Origin: Pseudevernia furfuracea
Lineage: Eukaryota; Ascomycota; Lecanoromycetes; Lecanorales; Parmeliaceae
Direction: 5' to 3'
DNA length: 64,000 nt
NCBI GenBank assembly: GCA_022315425.1
Contig: JAIUPT010000020.1
Span: forward strand, 558,001 to 622,000
Numbering within the stretch: the stretch's first letter is position 1; each line of letters begins with the position of its first letter. Shown piece by piece: positions 33,567 to 44,774 of the stretch. Made by a program: the position numbers and the translations under genes. The notes under the pieces are model-generated. The model was not told the origin of the DNA. It saw only the letters and a list, made by a program, of their open reading frames with translations, and did not search any database.

Positions 33567-34796
33567 CGATGTGAGGTCATGCAAGTGTGGTAGACCGTTG
33601 CGAGGATCATGTGTTGCTGCTGTTGCACGGACGCCGCGGGTATCATGTGCTCTTGATCGATCCTACTCGCATCTGAATGTAGTGGCTATCAAATTGTCAC
33701 CCAACAGCATGCAAATCGAGTTCCACTCAGCCAGGGAGCAATCAGCGAGCAATCAGCAAACAATCAGCGAACAATCAGAGTATTTTGTGGGAGATGACAA
33801 GGTCCACGGAGATGAAGGGTGTAGTCTAATAGGCCCCCAAGAATGTTCATCTTTAGGCGCTAAGTGCGGGCTTCGGCCAACGGCCCTACCCTGCAAGGCG
33901 TCACGGCTGGGCCCGAAGTCGGTTCTTCCCAGTTACCCTACCCCTTTGCTCGCCCTGGATCTCTTGATGAACAGCCTCACTTTTCCCTGCCTCTCTCTTT
34001 TTTTCTCTCTCTCATACTTGGAATAATTAATTCTTTATCTCCGTCATTGATGCAGAAGTAGAAAGAAGAAAAAAAAAGAAGAAAAAAAGTGAGGCTTACG
34101 ATCATGTATGATTCTGATTCTGCTTCTGCTTCTGCATCATGCAGAGTGGGTGCCTATAGTGCATGCTCGAATCAGGGGCGTTGGGCAGCAAGCGGCCACC
34201 AACCTGCAGCGAACCCCACGGGGAGAAGCATTCCCATAGTGAAGAGCCATACAGAGAGCATACCGACATGCAAAACTTGGGCACAGGCTAAAATGAATCT
34301 ACCTATCGAGACATGGCTAGCTCGCCGTCTATGTACCGGCCTTTTTTACCTACTTTTATGTTGACGAATTACTCGTCGACGTGGCGCCAATTGGCCGCCC
34401 AACTCTTATCATCGCACTTGACGCAAGATTCTGCGTCTCTCTTTTCTCTTCTTCCAAGCTATGATGGTGCCTGGCATTCTTCTCTGTCTCGTTCATTCTT
34501 ATATACCGTCACTCGGAAGGATTCCAGACATTTATGCCATTCGCTTCTTTTGGTAGTCCGGCTCGTCGTCTTGCTTTGCAAGGTAAATTGACTTGGCTTC
34601 AATTCCGTCAGTCATGACCTTTCTCCCGTCTTACTCTGGGTCCCGTGCTGCTTATTCATTCATGCCCCTCCTTCCGTAAAGCATCCAATTGGATACTAGG
34701 ACCCTTCTTTGCAAGACGGAGAAAGATATATGAGCAATCCAACACAGCATCATCCTCTTGATTGCAACTACGCCGTCGTGAAGAAAGCAGCCCATC
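33567..34796. other. intergenic with short tandem repeats
   Basis: About 1.2 kb without a recognisable gene. It includes an 11-bp repeat (33736-33778), a purine-only stretch near 34058-34092 and a ttctgc/ttctga hexamer run near 34115-34137. Confidence 0.4.
33736..33778. repeat. 11-bp tandem repeat, four copies
   Basis: Units gagcaatcagc, gagcaatcagc, aaacaatcagc and a final gaacaatcag lie head to tail. Confidence 0.85.
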
Positions 34797-37700
34797 ATGC
34801 CTCTTTACGCCAACCCTCCTCCGTTTATGTGGCACAAGATTGAGAGTCTTCACTTGAGCTACTCAGCGATGCCGACGTTCGTGCCACCTACACCACCCGT
34901 ACTTGTACCACCACCAAACCCGTTCGGATTTGCACCGGAACCAGAGCCAGAGTCAAAACCTCCCGCTGATGAGAAGAAAGACGATCCACCTGAGGCGGAA
35001 GCGCCTGCCTCAGAAGGGACTCCTCCAGCTGAGCCTGGTGTGTACTTTGACAGCTTGTAGAAACACCATAGCTGACGTTCTTTTCGCAGAGACTACTGAA
35101 TCCGACGCTCCAGCTAAGGGGGCCGGTGAAGGTGACGAAGTAGGGGCAGATCCTGCTCCAACCGATAACGCAATACCTGAGAAACCAGAAGATTCCATCG
35201 CCACTGCTGAAGAAGCCGCCCCCGAGGAATCCAAAGAGGCTTCAGCAGCCGAGCCGGAAGCTGCAGCTCCAGCTCCCGAAGCCGCTGCAGATACCCCAGA
35301 ATCTGATCCGCCAGTGGTAGAGACGCCAGGTGAGGAAACCAAGTCTGATGAGCCGCCACCTCCTGCACCGGAAGTGCCTGTGGAAGAAAAGCCAAAAGAA
35401 AAAAAGACAAAGAAAGCAAAGTCGTCGAAGAACGCTTTGGTCAGAAACAAGAATTCAAAACATGCCGGGGATGGTGACAAAGATGAGGATAAGATGTCCA
35501 AGCCCTCTAAAAATAGTCTCGTCCGTAAGAAGGGCGACAAGAACAAGAAGTCAAAACATGCGCCAGTCGAAGCTCCGCCTGCAGATTCATCGCCCGCAGA
35601 GGCTGCACCGGCTGACCCTACACCACCTGAGCCAGCTTCCGAAGAACCTACACCACCTGGGCCAGCGCCAGCAGAGGCTGCTCCGGCAGAATCCCCACCG
35701 GCAGATCCTGCGCCGTCAGACCCTGCACCAGCTGAATCTATACCAGCCGAGCCAGCTTCCGAAGAACCTACACCACCTGGGCCACCGCCAGCAGAGGCTG
35801 CCCCGGCAGAATCCCCACCGGCAGATCCTGCGCCGTCAGACCCTGCACCAGCTGAATCTGCACAACCGGAGTCAGCACCAACAGAGGCTGCTCCCGATGA
35901 ATCTGCGGTAGAAGAAACTCCTTCAGCAGACCCTCCAGCGGAGACTCAAGCAGAAGACGCCGTAGCCAAAGAAGAGTCGTCAACAGAAAATCCAGCTGAA
36001 GCCGCTCCTGCTGCAGCACCAGCTGACGAAACCGCCCCAGTAGAGGCAGCTCCAGCAGAGGCAGCGGTAGAGGCACCTACGACGGAAGAGGTTTCTGCCG
36101 AATCGTCACCTAACGAGAACAAACCTTCAGCAGACGAACCCGCTGAAGGCAAGCCAGATGAGCCTGAGACAAAGCCTGATGATACATCTGCCGAGGCTGC
36201 ATCTGAAGAGCCAAACCCTGTGGCCGCTGCTGAGCCTGTTGTCGAGGCACAACCGATCGAAGACGCTGCTAAGGAAGCTGAGCCGCCTGCTGCTGAAGCA
36301 CCTGCAGAGGAAGCTGCCGCCGTTGCTGAAGCATCATCTGCTGAGACAGACCAAGTTGTTCCGGACGGCCATGAAACCAAGGAGCCTGAGCCTGCTACCG
36401 CTGAAGGATCCCCGTCAGCAGAGTCCGTACCTCCAGCTGAAGGAGGAACCGAAGCAGCTGAGAATGTTCCTGAGCCTGAAGCTACTAAGGTTGTTCCTGA
36501 GCCTGAAGCTACTGAGGGTGTTCCTGAGCCTGAAGCTACTGAGGGTGTTCCTGAGCCTGAAGCTACTGAGGGCGTTCCTGAGCCTGAAGCTTCTAAGGGT
36601 GTTCCTGAGCCTGAAGCTGCTCCTGCTGCCGAAGACCCACCTGCAGAGCCAGAACCGGCACCGACAACAACCGAAGAGCCTGCAGCCACAGAACCATCAG
36701 CAGAGGAAGCCCCACCGGTTCCTGAAGAGCCAGCTCCGGAGGCACCAGCGGAGGAAGCACCAGCGGCGTCAGAAGAGCGAGCACCCGATCCACCCGCAGA
36801 AGTAGCCCCAGTAATGGTCGACGCCGCTCCAGAAGCCCCAACAGAACCAACCCCCGAGGTCGTCGAGATTGCACCCGACCCATCCGCAGAAGCAGCCCCA
36901 GTGATCGTCGACGCCGCCCCAGACACCTCAGCAGAACCAACACCCGAAGTCATTGAAATAGCTCCCGACTCTGCAGCAGCAGCAACGGACACTGCCATTC
37001 TCGAAGAAGAGGAGCCTGCCGCCGACGTCCTCGAAATCGCCCCACCCTCCCCATCGTCCTCAAAACGCCGCCACCGCTCAGGCTGGGAGCGTGAGCGTCG
37101 CCACAGCAAGTCCTCCTCAAAAGGTAGCGTGGAAATGTCCCTCCCTATCACGTCGCGCAAACGTCGCGAAAGCGACGTCACCAACAGCACTTCCAAATCC
37201 GTGGAAATTGACGAACTGCTCAAGCAAGCGAAGGAGAAGCGGTTAAGCAAACATCATTCATCATCACCCAAGCACGGTGGAAGCAGCCTAGCGTCTTCAG
37301 ACCGCCCCCCAACCGAGAGGAGATCCAGCAAGCGGGACAAGGAGCCCGAAGACAAAGGCAAGACCCCAGCCTTCCGCCCAAAACTCCTCGATATGCTCCC
37401 GCGCGCGGAATCCAACACCAGCATGTTCATCCGCGTCAATGAGGAAAAGAAGGCCTCGTCCAAAAGCTCTTCCCACTCCGGCCCCCGACCCCGGCGTTCG
37501 ACCACCGCATCCTCCCCCTCCCGCCGCGAGCGCCAGTCCAAAGCCCGATCCGCGGACCGCAGACCCAGAGCTAGCACCGACGTTGACGAAGAGGAGGCGA
37601 GGAAGGAGCGTAGGAGGAAGAGAGAGGAGTTGGACAGGGCGGAGGCGGAGACGAAGAGGGAGTTGAGGAAGAAAAGGCGGGAGTTGGAGGAGGCGCAGGA

Positions 37701-37848
37701 GGCGGCCAGGAGAGCGAGGGAGGGGAGGAGGAGGGAGAGGGAGAAGGAGGTGGAGAGGAGGAGGAAGGATGAGAGGGAGAAGGACAGAGGGGGGATGAGG
37801 CCGAGGGAGGGGGTGGCGAAGGGGTTGCTGAGGAGGATATTCAGCTAA
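34797..37848 (+). CDS. large Pro/Ala/Glu-rich disordered protein with basic coiled-coil tail
   Basis: Two exons, 34797-35037 and 35090-37848, 999 residues; an alternative ATG lies at 34869. I recognise no family. Residues ~25-700 are dominated by Pro, Ala, Glu and Ser, with internal duplications: a block beginning EEPTPPGPAPAEAAPAES occurs twice near 35640-35860, and the nonamer VPEPEATEG is repeated about six times at 36467-36620. A short Lys-rich island (KNALVRNK, SLVRKKGDKNKKSKHA) lies near 180-230. The last ~300 residues are charged and Ser/Arg-rich, closing in a long Arg/Glu helix (RKERRRKREELDRAEAE) and LLRRIFS. There is no signal peptide or membrane span. It could be a cytoskeletal or scaffold-type protein; that is only a guess. 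Confidence 0.7.
36467..36620 (+). repeat. 27-bp coding repeat (VPEPEATEG), about six copies
   Basis: Units starting gttcctgagcctgaagct recur at 27-bp spacing inside the Pro/Ala/Glu-rich gene, keeping the reading frame; the copies are nearly identical, pointing to recent expansion. Confidence 0.85.
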
Positions 37849-38344
37849 CGATGCAGAGAGGTTGAGGGGTGGAAGGCAGATTGAGAGGCGAAGTTTTCAT
37901 GCTGTGGTAACGAATCGGGAATCTGGTGTTGAGCTATGTACATCGAGTTGCCTTGTTGCATGTATCCGTATGGGCGGGGGACGTCTGTACTATTAACGGC
38001 CTTTTTCTTAGGCAAAGTAGAGTACGTAGTAATGCACGCAAATTATCTGATTACACAGTGTTCGAAGTAAATTGTTCGTTGGCCCTGTTGTTCGTTGGAT
38101 TTCGACCAGAAGACTTGACAAGCCTGTCCCGCATTTCGTAAGAAATGATCAACCTCCGGGAGACTATTCAGCGAGGACATCAAAATAGTTGCTCAACCCT
38201 TCCAAGCCTGATCTGAGTAGTGGGCAAGTTACACAAAAGTCGACCGGATCACACCTTCCACACCTGATCTATATCGTTGGTAACATTCCTCATCCCAGAG
38301 CGGTAGCCTCGCCTGGTTGATTGGAAGACGCAAAAACCTCGAAA
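37849..38344. other. convergent intergenic region
   Basis: About 500 bp between two 3' ends; no gene recognised. Confidence 0.4.
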
Positions 38345-40522
38345 TTAAACCTCCCCTCCGAATCCTCCACTCTGCGCAAAACTAGCCTGGTAACCTCTCA
38401 ACGTCACCCAAAGGTGAGGCACTTCCTCCTCGTCATTCAGCCAATTACCGGCCGGACTAACCATATCCAATTTTTTCAGCACAAGCACAGACGCGTTCAA
38501 ATAGGCCTCGCTTCGCTGCGCCAGTTCTCCTTTATGAGAGAGTGGCGCGTTAAGCAACGCCTGCGCGACTCGATTGATTCTGCCGATAAATGAGTTGCCT
38601 AGTGGTTCGGTGTTAATCTCATTGATTTGGCCGAGGAGGATGAGAAACGATTTGACAATATCCTCACGCTCGAGGGCGAGATCGTGCTCCGTATTGCTGA
38701 AGTGATTGGACGAATCGTATTTTTCTAAAATGGGGGCGATGACGCCTGGAGGCGATGCTCTGTCTGAACTCCCGCTGCCCGATTTATTGAGATTGTAGGC
38801 GTCATAAAGACTCCAATACTTCTCCACGAGATACAAGCGTGTGGTTAGCTGGGTAGCATAAATATTGGCCTTTTGTATCTCATATTGTATTCGTCGACGC
38901 TCTTCAGGTCGGTTAAAGTCAATGTGAGTTTCAGCAAAGCCGTGCGCTGTGTGTGGAGCCAACTCCCGGGCAATGGAGGAACCGGGGTTCGGAGAAGGAT
39001 ACTTTGGCTCTCGCGACTGAGGCGACTGGGCCTGGAAATCCAGAACGAGCTTGCTGGGAAGACCGTCAAGCATGCGCTTGACGGATTCTAGGGATGCCTC
39101 CAAGACTCTCTTTTGGCGCTCCCAATCTACAACGTTATCGACTCCACTGACTAGCTCCATTGCTGCTAGGTCATTGTAGGTAGATAATACTCGGACATTG
39201 GCATTGAAACCAGTTATTGCGGGAATGAGGTCTGGAGGTTGGAGGTCGAGATGGACATGCTCTTGCGTAATATAGCCATCATCAACCTCGATGGGCAATG
39301 GAGGATATGGGTGTGATGGCGTTGCTGGTGGCACAAGCAGGTCCCATTGCGAGGCGCCAGCCTGCTGAATTGATTTCACCCCCGCGAATAAAGCCCAAAA
39401 GGTGCGACCTCCGATTTCTCGCTCCAATTGATCGACACCGATGTGGTGGGGTCCCTCGAGAGCATGGCCATTCGCTGTCATCCTAGCTGCTGGTAGGGCA
39501 TGACCGTTCGTGTTTGTAGTGCTTGTGGCATTAATCTTGTGAAGACCCGCGGTTGCGCATATCGTCATGCACTGCTTGAAGTAATGAATGGCGGTTTGCG
39601 GATTGAATGTTTGGACAAATGTTAACGCCTGCAAGTAGCTGACCACAGCATCATCGACAGACATTTTGCAGTCCAAGTATGCAGGACCCAGAGCCTCCAT
39701 TGCTATCTTATGGCATCGATCCACTAGATCCATCGGGTTCACATACAATGACTCCACCTGCGGCTGGTGTTCCATTGGCAACCCTCCGCGAATATGTTGT
39801 CGGGGTCTTCGAGGGTAGCAAGCCACCAGATACCCAACCATAGAGGCGACCAGAGCTACAAAAGTCGAATTGGTCAGGTCTTGGCGCTGGTTAAAGGCAT
39901 TTCGAAAGGATTGCTCGTGAGGAAGTGGGACAAGAGGATGTATGAATGTGAAGTAGTCATCGACCAGGCGCTCAAGCATGGACAAGGGACATATCGTTTC
40001 TGCAGAGAGCACCTGCTGCTGGGAGAAGTAGGCGAGTGTGTGGGCAGCATGTGTAGGCGAAGAAGGTTGCTGTTGAGGCATTGCTGGGCCTTCGGGCGAG
40101 TCATATTTTCTCTTGAGACTCTCAGCATGTTTGTTAGGAGGACCTCGGCGCTTGCTTGGTCGTTCAAAGGTACATGGAATTTGGAGGCCTTCACAAGCCT
40201 TGCAGGGTTGTTGTTCGTCGCACTTCACTTTTCGTATAGAGCATGAGTCACAAGCCTTACGTAGCCTGGCTTTCACCTCGCCTAAGTGGCCGTGATTCTT
40301 GCTCGTGTTATTGTTTGACGGTGTTTGCGCCTGGATTGGAGGCGCAAGTTGAGGGTCGACGTCAGGAAAGATAGGATTTGACGGGTTTGGAGGTAAGTTG
40401 GGTAGAGGAGGGTAGGGCATGTAGTTGTTGGAAAGGGAAGGAGTTTGCTGCGGTAGCATAGGCGCACTCGGAGCGGCGCCATATGCAGACATATTGCGCT
40501 CGGTTTTCTGATGAACGTCCAT
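38345..40522 (-). CDS. Zn2Cys6 transcription factor
   Basis: Single exon, 725 residues. Pro-rich N-terminus (1-85), then a complete binuclear cluster Cys91-x2-Cys-x6-Cys-x5-Cys-x2-Cys-x6-Cys117 (ACDSCSIRKVKCDEQ...), with the basic stretch SKRRGPPNKHAESLKRK after it. The fungal-specific transcription factor middle domain begins near PLSMLERLVDDYFTFIHPLVP and includes HYFKQCMTICATAGLHK. Such proteins bind CGG-type sites and switch carbon, nitrogen or secondary-metabolism genes. The cluster with a following PSKRRGPPNK is typical of sugar/xylose-type regulators, but I cannot name the ortholog. The gene is complete and intronless. Confidence 0.9.
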   Translation of the reverse strand: MDVHQKTERNMSAYGAAPSAPMLPQQTPSLSNNYMPYPPLPNLPPNPSNPIFPDVDPQLAPPIQAQTPSNNNTSKNHGHLGEVKARLRKACDSCSIRKVKCDEQQPCKACEGLQIPCTFERPSKRRGPPNKHAESLKRKYDSPEGPAMPQQQPSSPTHAAHTLAYFSQQQVLSAETICPLSMLERLVDDYFTFIHPLVPLPHEQSFRNAFNQRQDLTNSTFVALVASMVGYLVACYPRRPRQHIRGGLPMEHQPQVESLYVNPMDLVDRCHKIAMEALGPAYLDCKMSVDDAVVSYLQALTFVQTFNPQTAIHYFKQCMTICATAGLHKINATSTTNTNGHALPAARMTANGHALEGPHHIGVDQLEREIGGRTFWALFAGVKSIQQAGASQWDLLVPPATPSHPYPPLPIEVDDGYITQEHVHLDLQPPDLIPAITGFNANVRVLSTYNDLAAMELVSGVDNVVDWERQKRVLEASLESVKRMLDGLPSKLVLDFQAQSPQSREPKYPSPNPGSSIARELAPHTAHGFAETHIDFNRPEERRRIQYEIQKANIYATQLTTRLYLVEKYWSLYDAYNLNKSGSGSSDRASPPGVIAPILEKYDSSNHFSNTEHDLALEREDIVKSFLILLGQINEINTEPLGNSFIGRINRVAQALLNAPLSHKGELAQRSEAYLNASVLVLKKLDMVSPAGNWLNDEEEVPHLWVTLRGYQASFAQSGGFGGEV

Positions 40523-41266
40523 GGCAATCCGGTATATCTTCGGATATACCTCGGGGGCAGCAAGATGGGTTATTATTAAGAATCAAAAGCACATGAAAGA
40601 TTTGGCGAAGTTATGCCGTATGGTTGATAGGCGTCTCTGTGACCGATTGGATGTAGTGGTGTTGGAGCGAGCAGGTGCAACAGTGAAGGTCATAACATTT
40701 CTCGAAGCTAACCCAGCTAGCGTGCCAAGACTAAAAAGATATGTCGGACAGTCGGATTCTTCACACCAACGGCCTCTATTCCGCTCTCTGTTTTTTTCTG
40801 CTCAAACTAACCGACAAGCGAATCAAATTCCTACAGTATACGCCAAGCTTCTTCAAGTCCATTGTTGCTTTACATTATCCGTTCCCACTCCTACGATTCC
40901 TCTTGCGAAGTCAGAGACAGGCTCTGTATCTACACGCGGCCCGTATATGCAAATTCGTCTCTTGTTTCGCTCTGGAAGATTGACCTTCTCACTGCTTGTT
41001 TGTCTTTGGCCAACGACCTGCGATGGCAATTGGACCTGCTATAAGTGGCATGATTATTAGACATTTACAAATTCGGTAGAACCGTTCTCAAACAGTGGCA
41101 GTTTCACGCTTTTTGCAAGAGTAGTGAAGTGAAAAAGTCAAGCGTCCTGGCGCTGAAGTGGCGTAGAACTCGGCCGTGACTTATGAGCTTTGTTCCGGCG
41201 TGTACTATGGGATTATACTGCCGTCAACCTGCCAAACCTGTATCATTACACCTACAAGGACACCTA
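40523..41266. other. intergenic, upstream of the Zn2Cys6 gene
   Basis: About 740 bp. A 179-codon frame crosses it on the plus strand but begins inside the neighbouring gene's 5' end and has no protein-like features. Confidence 0.4.
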
Positions 41267-42174
41267 TCATGCAGCGGCCGCTAAAGCATTCAACCAAGCC
41301 CCCAACCTGTACCCTCCTTTGCTAATCTGCAACTCAATATACGGCACGGCGCCTGTATAATAAGTCCCGTCGAGCTCCACGCCCGACTCGTCATTCTGAA
41401 GAACATACTGGCAATTCAACGCGTTGGCGTCCTGCGCCCATTCGAGAGCACAATCTTCAGCCGTGGTAATATCCACACAACTAACCCAGTCATCCTTCTG
41501 ACTCGCATACGTCCCATTATCAATTTGCGTAATCAACGTCGCTGCAAACGAGTCCACAGTCGCTGTGCTATTCTCCCCGCCAGCAATCTTCTCCACCATC
41601 TGGGTGTCCCAACAGGCGTGGAGGTTTGTATCTTTGCCATCCCAGGTCACGGAAATATCGTTACCGCCTACTTCTTCCGCTTCGTCATGTAGAGGCTGCG
41701 TGATGTCGCCTAGGAAATGGATTATGAATTCCATGGCCTCCATGCGATTCGTGGCTGAAAGACTGGTGTCTTGGACGCGTGAGGTGTAGTTTGCGATGGC
41801 GGAGATGCTGCAGCCCTTGGTGGTGCAGTCGCGGGAGAAGTTGACGGAGCAGGAAGCCGGAGGAGAGTCTTCTGCGTCGATGAAGCTGGCGCAATTTCTG
41901 TTAGCGAGAGCCACGAGGAGATTGGGATGGGAGAGACTCACTGATAGGGCGCGCTGAATTTTCCTGCCGTAGTATAACGGTAATCGTCCGCCCAACTGGC
42001 AACTGAAGCCATGGAGATATCTTTCCCTAGAATGCCCGCCACATACGTCTTTGCCGTAGAAGTCAGGTAGTTGTTAGCTATCGTAGCCACCGTCGCGTGG
42101 CCGACGACGCCCCAGGCATGAGCGCATGGCAGCGCGAAGAGGAGAGACGCCGCAAGCGTGGTAGATGAATGCAT
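41267..42174 (-). CDS. secreted S1/P1-type nuclease
   Basis: Two exons, 42174-41942 and 41885-41267, with a 56 bp intron; 283 residues. Signal peptide 1-20; the predicted mature protein starts with Trp21 (WGVVGHATVA), whose amino group binds zinc in S1/P1 nucleases. Other zinc-ligand regions: SWADDYR, HFIDAED (restored across the splice), FIIHFLGDITQPLHDE, and the NLHACWDTQM block. These enzymes cut single-stranded DNA and RNA outside the cell, probably for phosphate and nucleoside scavenging. Cysteines occur in the usual pairs. Length and order fit the family. Confidence 0.92.
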
Positions 42175-42901
42175 GTTTGCTGTATATATGAGTGTTTGAG
42201 AAGGTGAGTAGGTAGACCTCGTTTGGACTCAAGGAAGGGGAATGAGAGCAAGCAAGGCCCCTTCTTAAGGGGTTTTCTTTCGCTCTCATACGCAACGCCT
42301 CCTGCTGGATTCAGGTACGCCATATGATAGTACCTGCGTGCCGAATAGGGGCAACCCGAACGTCGTTCTTTGTCGGAGTGAAGCCCTCTTGGCCCGGTCA
42401 TGTGCCTGAATGAGAGGTAGAGGGTGACCGTGACGAGGATCGTCCTTTGTTCCTTGCCATTGGTGCCATCCCTCGGTCCATCCCGCGCCCGACACCTGAA
42501 GATGATTGGCTCTCACCAAGACATCGACCGAGAAGGAACGCTTGGCAGGTCCGAAAGTAAGTTGGATGCATAGATCGCACGCAACGCCTTTCGAGCTTGT
42601 CGTTGGTCCAAGGTTTGGCGCGTAGGTGGCGTTGCTAATTTGCCTCGGAGCTATTGGCTGCAAATGGAAGGAGCACGAGCTGAACTGCCAAGGATCAGGG
42701 CGAAGGAAGTCCTTTCAATTCAGCTCTAAATGCACGTCGTACCAATGGATGCTGAAAATATCTATTAATTATGAATGATGTAATTACAAGAAGTCTGTAT
42801 CTAAAGAGTGGCAAGGACCAATGTCCAGTTCAAAGGTCTATGGATCGACTGGGTATCATGAACTCCTCCAAGACGCTAGTATGCATGCCGCTAAGAAGCA
42901 A
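42175..42901. other. intergenic, upstream of the S1 nuclease
   Basis: About 730 bp with no recognised gene; frames on the minus strand lack similarity. Confidence 0.35.
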
Positions 42902-44774
42902 TCATGAAGAAATGATGGTAACAGGGGGAGTCCTCTCCGTTGTGGTAACCGTCACTGTGACTGTTACCGTAGCCTGGCCATTGCCTCCCGCAAGCTTTTC
43001 ATTTACCGGCACTCCCGTCGGAGCAGGGCTGTCAGGGCTAATCTGTGGAGACAGCGCAGAAGACTGTGTGGCAGGTGTCGAAATCTCTGGGGAAGTAGGC
43101 AATGAGGCTTGCGCGCTGTTTCCGTTAGACGAGACTCGGTCATTCACGGAAGCTGTGACAACAGCAAACAATGCCTTTGGAACTGAAACAATTGGGTTTG
43201 CGTCGGTCGCTGTTGTGGGTGATGCTGATGGCGTAGCCTCTGATTTTGGAGAACTGTTCAAGGGGACTTGTTGAGCTGTGGTTGTCACAGCCGGTACCGA
43301 AGAAGAAGGTGCTATTACTTGGCTCTGGATGGTGGGCTGTGCTGAGGGAGAGGATATTATGGGTGCTGAGGGAGAGGATATTATGGGCTCAGGGTTCTGC
43401 GCGCTCACACTTTGTGTGGCTTGGCTCGCGTCTCCCTCGGCCTGCAATTCCTGGGCTGGCTGAGAAGTAACGGCCACAGGGACAGCAGTGGAGGATGGTT
43501 GATCATAAAGAATACTAGAGGCAATGCTTGGAACAGCGCATTGCACCACAATCCCAGTTAAACCCGAGGGCTTTGGAAGCGCATAGCATGATTGACCTCG
43601 AGGGCAGCTCTTCACGGCGTAGGTCTTATCAGACTGACATTCAGCGAGCTCTCCTTCAACGCAAACATATGCCTGGTTCGGGTCGCCGGGATTGCAAGGG
43701 GTATCTTCGTTCAATTTCTCGTAGACACTGTTAAATCCAACGGCCATTGCAATATTGCCGCCACCCTCAGCGGTTGGGTATTTCGCAGTTCCAGTGGGCG
43801 CTGGTGAGCTTGGGTCCAGCGTGACTGGTGCGAAATCATCAACTGTATCGCCGCCTGGGCCTAGCACTTGAACGACACCTGAAGATATGGGTACAGGTAC
43901 GACGACTGGAGACGGAGCTTGACTGGCACCAGCTGGAGAAAACGTAGTTACTGGTGTCTCAGAAGAAGACATAACTTGACCAACAACAGCTGGAGAAGAG
44001 GTGGACAAGGCTGCTTCGGAAGAAGACGGCGCCTGGTTCTCGACAGAAGAGGATGGCGGAGTAGCCGACACTTTTGGTGCACTGAACGTGGACTGGACAT
44101 CCGGATTCGTTGGAGTGCTTGCGCCAAGTCTGGATGACGGCGTAGATGAGAACGACAGAGCGTTAGTTGAGGACTGCAAGTAGTTTGGGGGGCTTCCACC
44201 AAGGTTGAATAATCTCGACATAGTCACCGCAGGCTGCACAACGGCGGTCTCATGGTTCTCGTTATTCAAACTTCCACCATAAGTGAGTGTTGATGTACTG
44301 ACAGGAGTTGCCCCAACTCCCCCGTCGGACTGCTCTGACAAGACTGTTGTAGGTAAAGGCGATGGGAGAGTCGTTGACGTCGATAGGAATTTGATTGGCG
44401 TGCTCACGGTGAGAGCATCTGCGGCAGGAGTACTGCTGGACGCTACGTCAGGTTTCAATGGTGTTGCTGCAGGTATTGTTGAGGAGGTAGCAGCGATAGC
44501 TGAGGTTTCCGGGTTGGCGGCTATCAAAGGTGTTGTTGATGAGGAAGATATCGTTACAGGTGTCGAGATATGGATGGCGACAGGAATGGAAGGTATTTCT
44601 GTATGGTTTAGGAACCGGGCGACGTTATGATGCCTTGAGGTCTGTCAGCACAAAACTTCGAGCACCGCCCGAGCGTGGCTATACTTACTGCAGGCGAGCC
44701 CCATTGTGTCGGAGAGGTCCAGCCGCAGCAATATTAGAATATACTGCCAGCAGTAGTATTATTCGGGAACGCAT
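42902..44774 (-). CDS. secreted Ser/Thr-rich protein with CBM19-like chitin-binding region
   Basis: Two exons, 44774-44689 and 44633-42902 (55 bp intron), 605 residues. Exon 1 encodes a clean signal peptide (MRSRIILLLAVYSNIAAAG). Most of the protein is Ser/Thr/Pro/Ala-rich and probably O-glycosylated. In the middle is a compact cysteine module (NIAMAVGFNSVYEKL, then TPCNPGDPNQAYVCVEGELAEC...SCPRGQSCYALP...VVQCAVP) that resembles the CBM19 chitin-binding fold. The C-terminus is GNGQATVTVTVTVTTTE followed by a short tail. It may bind chitin in the cell wall or coat the surface. Upstream of the splice the frame has no ATG, supporting the small first exon. A 24-bp internal duplication lies near 43340-43390. 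Confidence 0.75.

Noticed and set aside
35946..37250. 434-codon Ser/Gly/Ala-rich frame on the minus strand as a gene
   Set aside because: It is the antisense of the Pro/Ala/Glu-rich coding exon; its composition follows directly from that codon use.
40521..41060. 179-codon plus-strand frame upstream of the Zn2Cys6 gene
   Set aside because: It begins within that gene's first codons and shows no motif or signal.
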